This document shows, one piece after another, positions 51,698 through 59,725 of a DNA stretch of 64,000 nucleotides. Numbering within the stretch: the stretch's first letter is position 1; each line of letters begins with the position of its first letter. This DNA comes from UBA10329 sp964500205 (GTDB lineage Bacteria; Bacteroidota; Bacteroidia; UBA10329): contig CAZCNS010000001.1 of the NCBI GenBank assembly GCA_964500205.1, positions 124,001 to 188,000 of the forward strand, given 5' to 3'. Below the pieces are notes generated by a model. It saw only the letters and a list, made by a program, of their open reading frames with translations, was not told the origin of the DNA and ran no database searches. Made by a program: the position numbers and the translations under genes.

Positions 51698-52279
51698 ATG
51701 TTTCTGGAGAATTCACGTGGCAAGAAGGAGCGCAAGGGCTGGATAGAGGTGGTCTGCGGTTCAATGTTCTCTGGCAAGACAGAGGAGTTGATACGCAGGC
51801 TGAAGCGAGCACAGTTCGCACGGCAGCGGGTAGAGATCTTCAAGCCAGAGGTGGACCGCAGGTATGATGACACAGCCGTGGTCTCGCACGACAGCAACTC
51901 GATACCAAGCACCCCCGTGCCTGCATCATCTAACATTCTGCTGATGGCCGACAGCGTGGATGTGGTGGGCATAGACGAGGCACAGTTCTTCGATATGGGG
52001 TTGGTGCAGGTGTGCAACCAGTTGGCCGCCAGCGGTGTGCGCGTTATCGTAGCGGGACTCGACATGGACTTCCGAGGCAAACCCTTCGGCCCGATGGCAG
52101 AACTGCTCGCAACGGCCGAATATGTGACCAAGGTACACGCCATCTGCATGCAGTGTGGCGATCTCGCCCACCACTCCCATCGCTTGGATGCTGACGAACG
52201 TCTCGTGAAGCTCGGAGAACGGGAAAGCTACGAGCCGCTGTGCAGAGCGTGTTTCAACAGAAGGCACAGCCAAGGCTGA
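51698..52279 (+). CDS. tdk: Thymidine kinase
   Basis: The 193-residue type II thymidine kinase phosphorylates thymidine for salvage. The P-loop GSMFSGKT is at residues 21-28, the DEAQFF motif near 92, a lasso region around 165-180, and four zinc-binding cysteines (CMQCG and CRAC) in the C-terminal half. An AAAGG sequence sits just before the ATG. Confidence 0.95.
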   Translation: MFLENSRGKKERKGWIEVVCGSMFSGKTEELIRRLKRAQFARQRVEIFKPEVDRRYDDTAVVSHDSNSIPSTPVPASSNILLMADSVDVVGIDEAQFFDMGLVQVCNQLAASGVRVIVAGLDMDFRGKPFGPMAELLATAEYVTKVHAICMQCGDLAHHSHRLDADERLVKLGERESYEPLCRACFNRRHSQG

Positions 52280-52321
52280 AACATCGGGCCGACACCATTG
52301 TTCAATCTAAAAAACCAACGG

Positions 52322-52492
52322 ATGTTCGGACTTTTCAAGAAAAAAACGGAGAAGCAAAAACTCGAAGAGCGCTATGCAAAGCTGACCGAGGAGGCTTACA
52401 AACTTTCGCACACCGACCGCTCTGCCAGCGACCGGAAAACAGCCGAGGCGCATGCAGTGCTTCAGCAGATGGAGGCATTGGAGAAGACTTAA
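52322..52492 (+). CDS. Lacal_2735 family small protein
   Basis: The 56-residue protein (MFGLFKKKTEKQKLEERYAK...DRKTAEAHAVLQQME) matches the small Lacal_2735 family of Bacteroidota: a basic start followed by one long amphipathic helix and an SDRKTAEA-type segment. The family's function is unknown. The ATG at 52322 is preferred to an upstream one because MFGLFKKK is the family's N-terminus. It converges with the DUF2147 gene and their ends overlap by four bases. Confidence 0.82.
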   Translation: MFGLFKKKTEKQKLEERYAKLTEEAYKLSHTDRSASDRKTAEAHAVLQQMEALEKT

Positions 52493-52914
52493 TCGGCAGG
52501 GAGCCAGGTCTGCGTGCGATACAGGAAAGCAATGTAACCGCGCACTTGCAGCTTACCGTTCTCAACCCACAGTTTGGCCTTGTACACCTTGCCATTCTCT
52601 GGGTCGAGGACATCTCCGTTCACCCACTCCTTACCGTCCTTCACCAAATTCCTGATCACTTGAAGTCCAACTACGGGCTTACCGTAACGGGGATCATCCT
52701 CAGCGCACTTATCGCATTTCGGGTTTGGCTCGGGCGGATCAAAAAGCTCAAGCACCCGCCCATGCAGTTTGCCCCCGTCTTCAAATATCTCGACCACGGA
52801 CTTCACCTTTCCTGTTGCATCATCCACGGTCTTCCACTTGCCCACAGGACTGGTGCGCTGAGCAAATGCGGAGAAAGAGAAAAGGAGCAAGATGAATGTC
52901 AGCGGTCTGAACAT
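52489..52914 (-). CDS. Secreted DUF2147 protein
   Basis: The 141-residue protein has a signal peptide (MFRPLTFILLLFSFSAFAQ) and the DUF2147 pattern: SPVGKWKTVDDATGKVKSVVEIFEDGGKLHGRV, two CDKC-type cysteines, GLQVIRNL and the terminal YIAFLYRTQTW. Family members bind lipid or small hydrophobic molecules in a lipocalin-like barrel in some cases, but the role here is unknown. A TATTTTTG element precedes it. Confidence 0.9.
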   Translation of the reverse strand: MFRPLTFILLLFSFSAFAQRTSPVGKWKTVDDATGKVKSVVEIFEDGGKLHGRVLELFDPPEPNPKCDKCAEDDPRYGKPVVGLQVIRNLVKDGKEWVNGDVLDPENGKVYKAKLWVENGKLQVRGYIAFLYRTQTWLPAD

Positions 52915-52943
52915 GAGGCAGTTGATTTGATGGACAAGCGTAG

Positions 52944-52951
52944 CAAAAATA
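52944..52951 (-). promoter_or_regulatory. -7 element TATTTTTG for the DUF2147 gene
   Basis: Exact TAnnTTTG match on the minus strand, 29 bases before the ATG at 52914. Confidence 0.55.
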
Positions 52952-53011
52952 CATGGGAAACACCTTGTATGGCCCGGTCACAAAGACGCGGTCCGTCAAT
53001 AGTAAAGTTGC

Positions 53012-53019
53012 TATCTTTG
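53012..53019 (+). promoter_or_regulatory. -7 element TATCTTTG for tRNA-Cys
   Basis: Exact TAnnTTTG match ending 11 bases before the 5' end of the mature tRNA. Confidence 0.65.
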
Positions 53020-53030
53020 CAGGCCGAAAA

Positions 53031-53101
53031 GGTCGCGTGGCCGAGCGGTTAGGCAGAGGTCTGCAAAACCTCGTACAGCGGTTCAAATCCGCTCGCGACC
53101 T
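53031..53101 (+). tRNA. tRNA-Cys (anticodon GCA)
   Basis: The acceptor arms GGTCGCG and CGCGACC pair over seven bases, the anticodon loop CTGCAAA lies between GAGGT and ACCTC, giving anticodon GCA, and the T arm carries GTTCAAATC. The D arm reads GCGGTTAGGCA. The 3' CCA is not encoded. A terminator follows ten bases later. Confidence 0.95.
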
Positions 53102-53111
53102 CCGATGAATC

Positions 53112-53145
53112 GAGCGGTCCCACTTGGGGGCCGCTCTTTTTTTTT
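53112..53145 (+). terminator. Rho-independent terminator after tRNA-Cys
   Basis: A 10-bp stem (GAGCGGTCCC with GGGGCCGCTC) with loop ACTTG is followed by nine T residues. The ATG of cysQ lies four bases after the T tract. Confidence 0.85.
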
Positions 53146-53149
53146 GCCC

Positions 53150-53956
53150 ATGAAAGATGTTTCCGAAAATATGCTGCTTGCCGCCATCAAAGGTGCTCTT
53201 GCCGGTGGCAGTGCTATCCTCAAGGTGTATGAAACAGCCTTTGAAGTGGATGTTAAGGCTGACAGCTCTCCCCTCACCGAGGCCGACCGTCAGGCCCACC
53301 TTCAGATCACAGAACACCTGAAGGACACTGGGATACCTGTTCTGAGTGAAGAAGGCCGCGACATCCCGTTCGATGAGCGCAAGAACTGGCAGCGGTTCTG
53401 GCTGGTAGACCCGCTGGACGGCACCAAAGAATTCGTGAAGCGCAACGGGGAGTTCACCGTGAACATCGCGCTCATTGAAAACGGTAATCCAATCGCGGGT
53501 GTCATCTATGTTCCGGTGTCCGGGCAACTCTTCGTGGGCATCATTGGAAATGGAGCATTTTCTACAGAAGTCGAATCCAGCACCCAAGTATCGGACCTGG
53601 ACGACCTGCTCTCCAGTGGCACCAAGTTGCCTGTATCTCAACCGAAAAGCGGATACACCGTGGTAGGCAGCCGCTCTCACATGTCTGACGAGACCCTCGC
53701 TTTCGTGGAAGGACTTCGGGAAACACATGGCGAAGTACAAATGGTATCCATGGGCAGTTCGCTGAAGTTGTGTCTGGTGGCCAATGGTGCAGCAGATGTT
53801 TATCCACGCTTTGCCCCCACGATGGAGTGGGACACAGCCGCAGGCCATGCCATAGCAGTGGCCGCGGGCTGCAAAGTGACAATGCAAGATGGCATCACAC
53901 CGCTCACCTACAACAAGGAGAACCTGCTCAACCCGTGGTTCATTGTAAGCCGGTAG
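53150..53956 (+). CDS. cysQ: 3'(2'),5'-bisphosphate nucleotidase CysQ
   Basis: The 268-residue member of the inositol-monophosphatase fold hydrolyses PAP to AMP, removing a by-product of sulphate assimilation. DPLDGT at residues 87-92 (metal binding), EEGRDIPF near 64-71, and the WDTAAGHAI motif near the C-terminus are intact. The ATG directly follows the tRNA terminator's T tract, which itself reads TTTG just before it, so this gene's promoter may overlap the terminator; a start further upstream would lie inside the terminator. Confidence 0.92.
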   Translation: MKDVSENMLLAAIKGALAGGSAILKVYETAFEVDVKADSSPLTEADRQAHLQITEHLKDTGIPVLSEEGRDIPFDERKNWQRFWLVDPLDGTKEFVKRNGEFTVNIALIENGNPIAGVIYVPVSGQLFVGIIGNGAFSTEVESSTQVSDLDDLLSSGTKLPVSQPKSGYTVVGSRSHMSDETLAFVEGLRETHGEVQMVSMGSSLKLCLVANGAADVYPRFAPTMEWDTAAGHAIAVAAGCKVTMQDGITPLTYNKENLLNPWFIVSR

Positions 53957-54016
53957 CGGGCAAATGCCGAGATCACCGGTTTTTCGCAACCTTTGGTCTC
54001 CATCAAGCCCTACAAT

Positions 54017-54673
54017 ATGCCTGACTTCATCCCCTTTCTGCCACAGCCTGTCACTGCTGAGGAGTCGCTTGCCAACGCACGGGAGTTCCGCAAGTTCATG
54101 GAACAGAGGAGGTCGCTGCGGATGTTCTCTGACCGCGCTGTGCCCCGCGAGGTCATTGAGGAGTTGATTCTGGCCGCTGGCACCGCTCCTTCGGGTGCGC
54201 ACAGGCAGCCGTGGACCTTCTGTGCCATAAGCGACCCCGTCATCAAGCTCAAGATCAAAGAGGCTGCCGAACGGGAAGAATACGAGAACTACCACGGCCG
54301 CATGCCCGACAGGTGGCTCCAAGACCTGCTACCTTTCGGCACAGACCATCACAAACCGTTTTTGGAGACCGCGCCTTGGCTAATCATCGTTTTCAAGCGC
54401 GCTTACGAGGAAATTGAAGGTCAGCGATCAAACAACTACTATGTAAGCGAGTCGGTGGGCATCGCTACAGGAATGCTACTGACGGCCTTACATCACGCTG
54501 GTCTTGTGGCACTTACCCACACGCCAAGCCCGATGGATTTCCTGTGCAAAATACTTGGTCGCCCGGCCAACGAACGCCCGTTCCTGCTCATACCCGTGGG
54601 CCATCCTGCTGAGGATGCCCAAGTACCCAATCTGAAGCGCAAATCGCTCACCGAAATGAGCGTTTTTATCTGA
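54017..54673 (+). CDS. Nitroreductase family protein
   Basis: The 218-residue flavoprotein has the FMN-binding RRSLRMFSDRAVPREVIEELILAAGTAPSG-type N-terminus, GAHRQPWTF and the IATGMLLTALHHAGL helix of the nitroreductase fold. The insert YYHG...TDHHKPFLETAPWLI and the pattern GVATG-TPSPMDFL fit the BluB/iodotyrosine-deiodinase-like branch. Substrate unknown. The chosen ATG avoids a TTG eight codons upstream. Confidence 0.88.
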   Translation: MPDFIPFLPQPVTAEESLANAREFRKFMEQRRSLRMFSDRAVPREVIEELILAAGTAPSGAHRQPWTFCAISDPVIKLKIKEAAEREEYENYHGRMPDRWLQDLLPFGTDHHKPFLETAPWLIIVFKRAYEEIEGQRSNNYYVSESVGIATGMLLTALHHAGLVALTHTPSPMDFLCKILGRPANERPFLLIPVGHPAEDAQVPNLKRKSLTEMSVFI

Positions 54674-54696
54674 CCTTTGCCGCTCAACTTAGAGCC

Positions 54697-55179
54697 ATGA
54701 GCACACACACCATCATCATCGGACAGGGCCTTGGCCCAGTTAAATTCGGAATGACCCGCGATCAGGTCCGCAACTTGCTCGGCATGCCCGATGAGATCGA
54801 GGAGAACGTGGACATGGACGAAGACCTGGATGAGCAGGCCGAGGCATGGCACTACGATGAGCTGGAGGCCTCCTTCTCGTTTGATATTGAAGACGATTGG
54901 CGCATGGGCATGATAGCCACCAGCAGCCCTGAGGCCACCCTCAATGGCCGTCAACTGATCGGTCTCGGTCGCAATGAGCTGCTTGAGAACCTTCAGGACA
55001 TGGGCTTTGAAGACCTTGTCTTTGAGGACTGGAGCGATGACGAGGATCCTGACCGTCATCTGGTTCAAAGCGACTCATCAGCCATCAATTTCTGGTTGGA
55101 GGACGGTGAGCTGTGCGAGATCCAGTGGGGGCCGCGCATGTTGGACGAGAACACGGTCGATTGGCCGGAGATCGGCTGA
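54697..55179 (+). CDS. Acidic hypothetical protein
   Basis: The 160-residue very acidic protein begins with IIIGQGLGPVKFGMTRDQVRNLLGMPDEIEE, a pattern that recurs in small Bacteroidota proteins (G-G-GPVKFGM-xxxV-xxLG-PD). The rest is mostly beta-rich with clusters of Asp/Glu (VDMDEDLDEQAEA, EDWSDDEDPDRH). No domain assignment is possible by eye. A one-mismatch -7 element, GACCTTTG, lies 15 bases before the ATG. Confidence 0.75.
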   Translation: MSTHTIIIGQGLGPVKFGMTRDQVRNLLGMPDEIEENVDMDEDLDEQAEAWHYDELEASFSFDIEDDWRMGMIATSSPEATLNGRQLIGLGRNELLENLQDMGFEDLVFEDWSDDEDPDRHLVQSDSSAINFWLEDGELCEIQWGPRMLDENTVDWPEIG

Positions 55180-55248
55180 AAAACGACCGATCACAACACC
55201 AGAATCTGATGCCACGCAACTGAATCCGCCCTTCGGGCCGCGATTCTG

Positions 55249-55256
55249 TACCTTTG
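55249..55256 (+). promoter_or_regulatory. -7 element TACCTTTG for the racemase cluster
   Basis: Exact TAnnTTTG match roughly 95-115 bases before the candidate ATGs of the GNAT gene. Confidence 0.5.
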
Positions 55257-55352
55257 CGGCACATTCACAGGTCGGCCACTCTGCGGCCCCTGTTGCGCTC
55301 TCAGGCGTTGCAATCCCCCGGTCGGCCACCTCATTCCCGCTTTCTGTGGGAA

Positions 55353-55835
55353 ATGAAACGCCAAATGCCAATGACCGAAAACACAGACACCCGGCTTTCC
55401 ATCCGTACCATCAACGCGGTGGACACCATGACCACCCTCGAAACCGAGGCGATTGTCGATTTCCTTCACAAACACTTGGAGCAGTATGGCGACAAGCGCG
55501 AGCACATCCAACGCTGTGTTGAATATGCCGTGAGCGACCGCCCCTATCTCGGTGGTTTTGTGCTGGTGGCAGAAATCGACCGCAAACCAGTGGGTGTGGT
55601 GGTGATCAACAAGACCAATATGGGCGGCTATATCCCAGAGAACATCCTCGTTTACATCGCCACCGACCGCACCTATCGCGGGCAGGGCATCGGGAAACAA
55701 CTGATGGAGGCCGCCATTGCCACTGCCAAAGGCGACATCGCGCTGCATGTGGAGAAGGACAACCCAGCGAGGTTCCTCTACGAGAAATTCGGCTTTACCA
55801 ATCCGTATCTGGAGATGCGACTGAAACGCAGCTGA
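55353..55835 (+). CDS. GNAT-family acetyltransferase
   Basis: The ~160-residue protein has the GNAT acetyl-CoA signature RGQGIGKQLMEAAI (about residues 107-120) between the beta strand ILVYIATDRTY and the terminal KFGFTNPYLEMRL. Three in-frame ATGs (55353, 55365, 55371) are plausible starts; the first is listed. The N-terminal half has no recognised substrate motif. It is the first gene of a tight four-gene row with two racemases and a peptidase-like amidohydrolase. Confidence 0.85.
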   Translation: MKRQMPMTENTDTRLSIRTINAVDTMTTLETEAIVDFLHKHLEQYGDKREHIQRCVEYAVSDRPYLGGFVLVAEIDRKPVGVVVINKTNMGGYIPENILVYIATDRTYRGQGIGKQLMEAAIATAKGDIALHVEKDNPARFLYEKFGFTNPYLEMRLKRS

Positions 55836-55838
55836 GGC

Positions 55839-56909
55839 ATGGCATTCGTCAAGCTTTACCGCCAGAAACTGCGGCACAACCATGCTTTTCTCGAAAAGAT
55901 ATTCTCCAAGAGAAAGATAGAATGGGGCGTGGTCACCAAGATGCTCTGTGGCAATCCGGACTATCTCCGCGAAGTGCTCGACCTCGGGGTGACGGAAATA
56001 CACGACTCGCGCATCAGCAACCTTAAAGCTGTGAAGAAGCTGAACCCCGATGTGCAGACCGTTTACATCAAGCCGCCCGCCAAGCGCAACATCCCCAACG
56101 TGGTGCGTTACGCGGACGTGAGTTTCAACACCGAGCTGAGCACCATGCAGCTGCTTTCGGCCGAGGCCGTGAACCAAGGTTGCATCCACAAGGTCATCAT
56201 CATGATAGAGATGGGCGACCTGCGCGAAGGCGTGCTGGGCGAGGAACTGATGGACTTCTACGCCAGCGTCTTCGAACTGCCGAATCTAAGCGTGGTAGGC
56301 ATCGGTACCAACCTCAACTGCCTGCACGGAGTGATGCCATCGCAGGACAAGCTCATCCAGCTCAGTCTCTACAAGCAACTGATCGATGCGAAATTCAACT
56401 GCGAGATACCTTGGATCTCCGGGGGCACCACGGTGACCATACCGCTGCTGCTCAACCACCAGATGCCGGCCGGGGTGAACCACTTCAGGGTCGGAGAAGG
56501 GCTTTATTTCGGAAAAGACCTCTTCTCGGGCCAGACCATGGAAGGCATGGTCGATGATGTGTTCCGACTCTATGCCGAGATCATCGAACTGACCGAGAAA
56601 CCCCGCGTGCCCATCGGGGTACTGGCCGAGAACCCAAGCGGAAACGTTTTTGAGGTGAATGAAGAAGATGTCGGCAAAACGGCCTACCGCGCTATTCTGG
56701 ACGTGGGGCTGTTGGATGTGAATCCCGAATTCCTCATTCCCGATGATGACCGTATCACTGTGACCGATGCCAGCTCGGACATGCTGGTGATCGATCTTGG
56801 TGACACCACACAGAACTATGAGGTGGGCGACCTCGTTTCCTTCAAGCTCAAATACATGGGTGCATTAAGCGTGATGAACTCCGATTACATAGAAAAGACA
56901 ATGGAATGA
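55839..56909 (+). CDS. Alanine/ornithine racemase-family PLP enzyme
   Basis: The 356-residue fold type III PLP protein has the Schiff-base lysine in GVVTKML (K34), then HDSRISNLKAVKKL, VGIGTNLNCLHGV, ISGGTTVTIPLLL and a C-terminal beta domain. This is the family described as alanine/ornithine racemases (Orr-like). It is distinct from the canonical Alr two genes downstream, which also occurs here. Which amino acid it racemises is not fixed by the motifs. The gene overlaps the next one by four bases (ATGA). Confidence 0.88.
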   Translation: MAFVKLYRQKLRHNHAFLEKIFSKRKIEWGVVTKMLCGNPDYLREVLDLGVTEIHDSRISNLKAVKKLNPDVQTVYIKPPAKRNIPNVVRYADVSFNTELSTMQLLSAEAVNQGCIHKVIIMIEMGDLREGVLGEELMDFYASVFELPNLSVVGIGTNLNCLHGVMPSQDKLIQLSLYKQLIDAKFNCEIPWISGGTTVTIPLLLNHQMPAGVNHFRVGEGLYFGKDLFSGQTMEGMVDDVFRLYAEIIELTEKPRVPIGVLAENPSGNVFEVNEEDVGKTAYRAILDVGLLDVNPEFLIPDDDRITVTDASSDMLVIDLGDTTQNYEVGDLVSFKLKYMGALSVMNSDYIEKTME

Positions 56910-58048
56910 ACGCAGACCTGCAACAACTCGAAACTTTCAGAAAAGAACTGCATGCCCATCCCGAGGTTTCGGGCAATGAGCGCGAGACGGCCACGCGTGT
57001 GCAGCGTTTTTTGGAAAAATGCAGCCCCGACAGCCTGCTGACGGAGGTCGGGAAGCACGGCATTGTCGCCACATTCGATTCGGGTAAAGAGGGGCCGACC
57101 CTGCTTTTCCGTGCGGAGCTGGATGCCCTGCCGATCCGAGAGGTCAACACCTTCGGCCATCGGTCAAAATATGAAGGCGTCTCGCACATGTGCGGTCATG
57201 ACGGCCATGCCACCGTGCTCTGTGGTCTTGCACAGGAACTGGCCGCAGAACGCCCGAAGAAAGGCAAGGTGCATCTGCTGTTCCAACCTGCGGAGGAGAA
57301 CGGGGAGGGCGCCAAGGCCATGCTTGCAGACCCGAAATTCGCGACCATCACGCCCGACATGGTGTTCGCATTCCACAACCTTCCCGGCTATCCGCTGGGC
57401 ACGGCCGTGGTACGCGATGGCATCTTCACGGCTGCGGTCAACAGCATCATCATCCATCTGAAGGGAAAAACAGCCCACGCGGCAGAGCCTGAGCACGGCA
57501 TCAACCCCGCGCTGGCCGTAGCAGACATCCTCAAAGGCAGTCTCGATTTGGCCCACAACGTGCCTGCCGACAAGAACATGCGCGTGGTGACCACCGTCCA
57601 CGTGCTGCTGGGCGACACGTCCTACGGCATCTCGGCCGATGAGGCAGAAGTGCATCTGACCGTACGCTGCTGGGATGACGGCAACCTCCGCAAACTGGAG
57701 CGCGACATCGAATCGCTCTCGAAGAGCATCGCGGATCAACACGATCTGAAAGTTTCCTTCGCCTACACACAGAGTTTCCACGCCAACCGCAACGATCCCG
57801 AGGTGGCCGAACTCGTCCGCAGAGCGGCACAGAACAACGGCATCCCACTGAAAGAAAGAGACTTCCCCTTCAAATGGGGCGAGGATTTCGGGCTCTTCAC
57901 CGACCGTTTCAAGGGCTGCATGTTCGGACTTGGCTCTGGCGAGAACCAGCCTGCGCTGCACAACCCCGACTACGACTGGCCCGACCAGCTCACGGCCACG
58001 GGCATCCGCGTTTTCCATGGAATCATTAAAGATGTGCTGACCGACTGA
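56906..58048 (+). CDS. M20-family amidohydrolase (M20D-like)
   Basis: The 380-residue metallohydrolase has HMCGHDGHA (metal ligands and catalytic residues at 94-102), QPAEENGEGA, and the dimerisation domain (about 180-290). The HMCGHDGH motif and length fit the M20D amidohydrolases that cleave N-acyl amino acids, such as N-acetyl-L-amino acids or hippurate. It lies between two racemases in a coupled row. Start overlaps the upstream stop by four bases. Confidence 0.9.
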   Translation: MNADLQQLETFRKELHAHPEVSGNERETATRVQRFLEKCSPDSLLTEVGKHGIVATFDSGKEGPTLLFRAELDALPIREVNTFGHRSKYEGVSHMCGHDGHATVLCGLAQELAAERPKKGKVHLLFQPAEENGEGAKAMLADPKFATITPDMVFAFHNLPGYPLGTAVVRDGIFTAAVNSIIIHLKGKTAHAAEPEHGINPALAVADILKGSLDLAHNVPADKNMRVVTTVHVLLGDTSYGISADEAEVHLTVRCWDDGNLRKLERDIESLSKSIADQHDLKVSFAYTQSFHANRNDPEVAELVRRAAQNNGIPLKERDFPFKWGEDFGLFTDRFKGCMFGLGSGENQPALHNPDYDWPDQLTATGIRVFHGIIKDVLTD

Positions 58049-59199
58049 TGTTTGAGACCTCCCGCATAGAACTGAGCCGCTCGGCCTTCGCTGGCAACCT
58101 GCGTTTCATCCGAAAAAGGATGGGGAAGGGCGTTCGCCTTTGCAGCGTGGTGAAGGGAAACGCTTACGGTCACGGCACATGCGAGTTCGTACGGATGGCG
58201 ATGGATGCTGGGGTGGACTGCTTCGGGGTGCATTCGTCCGATGAGGCTTATGCGCTGCGCAAAGGGCTGGAGCGGATGCCACAGGTTTTCATCACGGGCC
58301 AGATGGTGGAAGAGTCTGTGGAATGGGCCGTGGCCGAGGGCATCGAATTCGCGGTGTTCGACCACTACCGCCTGCACCGCGCATTGGAAGCCGCCAAGAA
58401 GCTGGGTATCCGCGCCAAAGTGCATATTGAGGTGGAGACGGGCATGCGCAGGACAGGTTTCAGTCATACGGAGATTCCGCAATTGGCCCAGTGGCTGAAG
58501 GACAACAAGGAGCACATCATCTTTCAGGGGCTGTTCACGCATTTCGCGGGGGCCGAGAGCCGTGCCAACCACTTCAGGGTGAGCAGTCAGGCAGAGAATT
58601 TCGAGCTTTCGCTGAAGGCTTTCGAAGCGCTTGGTCTCGAACCCGTTTTCCATCACAGCTCCTGCTCTGCGGGACTTCTGAACTATCCCGAGATGCGGGG
58701 CAACATGGTGCGCATCGGCATTCTGCAATATGGTTTCTGGCCCAACCGCGAGACGCATATCCGTTTCTGCGGTGACCGCCCCGACACGCCCGACCTGCTC
58801 AAGCGCATCATCCGCTGGACCACGCGGGTCATGGCCGTGAAGCAGGTAGACAAGGGCTGTTTCATCGGCTATGGCACGTCCTTTCTCGCGCATCGCAACA
58901 TGCAGCTTGCCATCGTCCCCATCGGCTACGCACACGGTTACAGCCGCAATCTGAGCAACCTCGGCCATGTGCTCATCGGTGGAAAAACGGCTCCCATCGT
59001 GGGCACCATCAACATGAACAGCCTGAGCGTTGATATCACGGACATCCCCAACGTGCGCCCGGGGGACGAGGTGGTGCTCATCGGACGGCAGAATGGGAAA
59101 GCCGTGACGGTCAGCTCATTCAGCGAGCAGAGCCACATGCTGAATTACGAGATGCTGACGAGGTTGCCAGCGGGCATTCCGAGGGGTGTGGTGGACTGA
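58048..59199 (+). CDS. alr: Alanine racemase
   Basis: The 383-residue PLP enzyme interconverts L- and D-alanine for peptidoglycan. VVKGNAYGHG gives the Schiff-base lysine (K36), and GYGTSF holds the second catalytic tyrosine (Y275). The TALE-barrel and C-terminal beta domain are complete (GTINMNSLSVDIT). Its ATG shares one base with the upstream stop (TGATG). Confidence 0.94.
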   Translation: MFETSRIELSRSAFAGNLRFIRKRMGKGVRLCSVVKGNAYGHGTCEFVRMAMDAGVDCFGVHSSDEAYALRKGLERMPQVFITGQMVEESVEWAVAEGIEFAVFDHYRLHRALEAAKKLGIRAKVHIEVETGMRRTGFSHTEIPQLAQWLKDNKEHIIFQGLFTHFAGAESRANHFRVSSQAENFELSLKAFEALGLEPVFHHSSCSAGLLNYPEMRGNMVRIGILQYGFWPNRETHIRFCGDRPDTPDLLKRIIRWTTRVMAVKQVDKGCFIGYGTSFLAHRNMQLAIVPIGYAHGYSRNLSNLGHVLIGGKTAPIVGTINMNSLSVDITDIPNVRPGDEVVLIGRQNGKAVTVSSFSEQSHMLNYEMLTRLPAGIPRGVVD

Positions 59200-59207
59200 C
59201 AGCAACA

Positions 59208-59648
59208 CTAACGGGCCACCTTGGCCTGAAAGAGCTGGTAGGGCACACCGCCCATGTCGCCACCCTTGTTCACTTCAAACTTTCCTTGAAAAGTGACCAC
59301 CTCATCGGTGTTGAAGCGCGGGAACTTCTCGGCACCGAACAGCTCAACGACCGTCTCTGGCCCTGCACCACCACAGAAGAAACAGTTGGCGAACGGATTG
59401 GCGGAGACCATGAAAAGTCCAAGGTCCACATCCACGGGAATGACATAGCCGCGCACCTTCACATTCTGGCCATCCAAGGCGAGGATCTCGGGCGCGAACT
59501 TGGGCGGCTTCACATTCACCTCAAAACCGAATTGGGCCGAGTACTCGCGGTAAAAGGTCACATTGGCCAGCGTGCTCCACTCCACCATGCGCTGTGCCAC
59601 CACAGATTGCAGCGAGAGGGCGAAGGCGATGGTGAGGAAGAGTTTCAT
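59208..59648 (-). CDS. Secreted CFFCG-motif protein B, DUF3299-like
   Basis: The 146-residue protein has a signal peptide (MKLFLTIAFALSLQSVVAQ) and a small beta-rich domain with VKVRGYVIPVDV then NPFANCFFCGGAGPETVVEL. The layout strand-G-Y-(I/V)-I-P-then a loop of cysteines recalls DUF3299 proteins that co-occur with ABC permeases. The paired cysteines (CFFCG) suggest metal or disulphide use. It is last in a minus-strand row after an ABC transporter and a paralogous protein. Confidence 0.85.
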   Translation of the reverse strand: MKLFLTIAFALSLQSVVAQRMVEWSTLANVTFYREYSAQFGFEVNVKPPKFAPEILALDGQNVKVRGYVIPVDVDLGLFMVSANPFANCFFCGGAGPETVVELFGAEKFPRFNTDEVVTFQGKFEVNKGGDMGGVPYQLFQAKVAR

Positions 59649-59725
59649 TCAGTTTCAGAGAAAATGGAAAATAGTTAGGCGCAGTGCTGAAATCCGATCA
59701 TCGATCTGCAATCATCAGTCATCAA

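Noticed and set aside
53949..53990. Possible terminator CCGGT...ACCGG plus T run after cysQ
   Set aside because: Only a five-base stem with a loop of about 20 bases; too weak to call.
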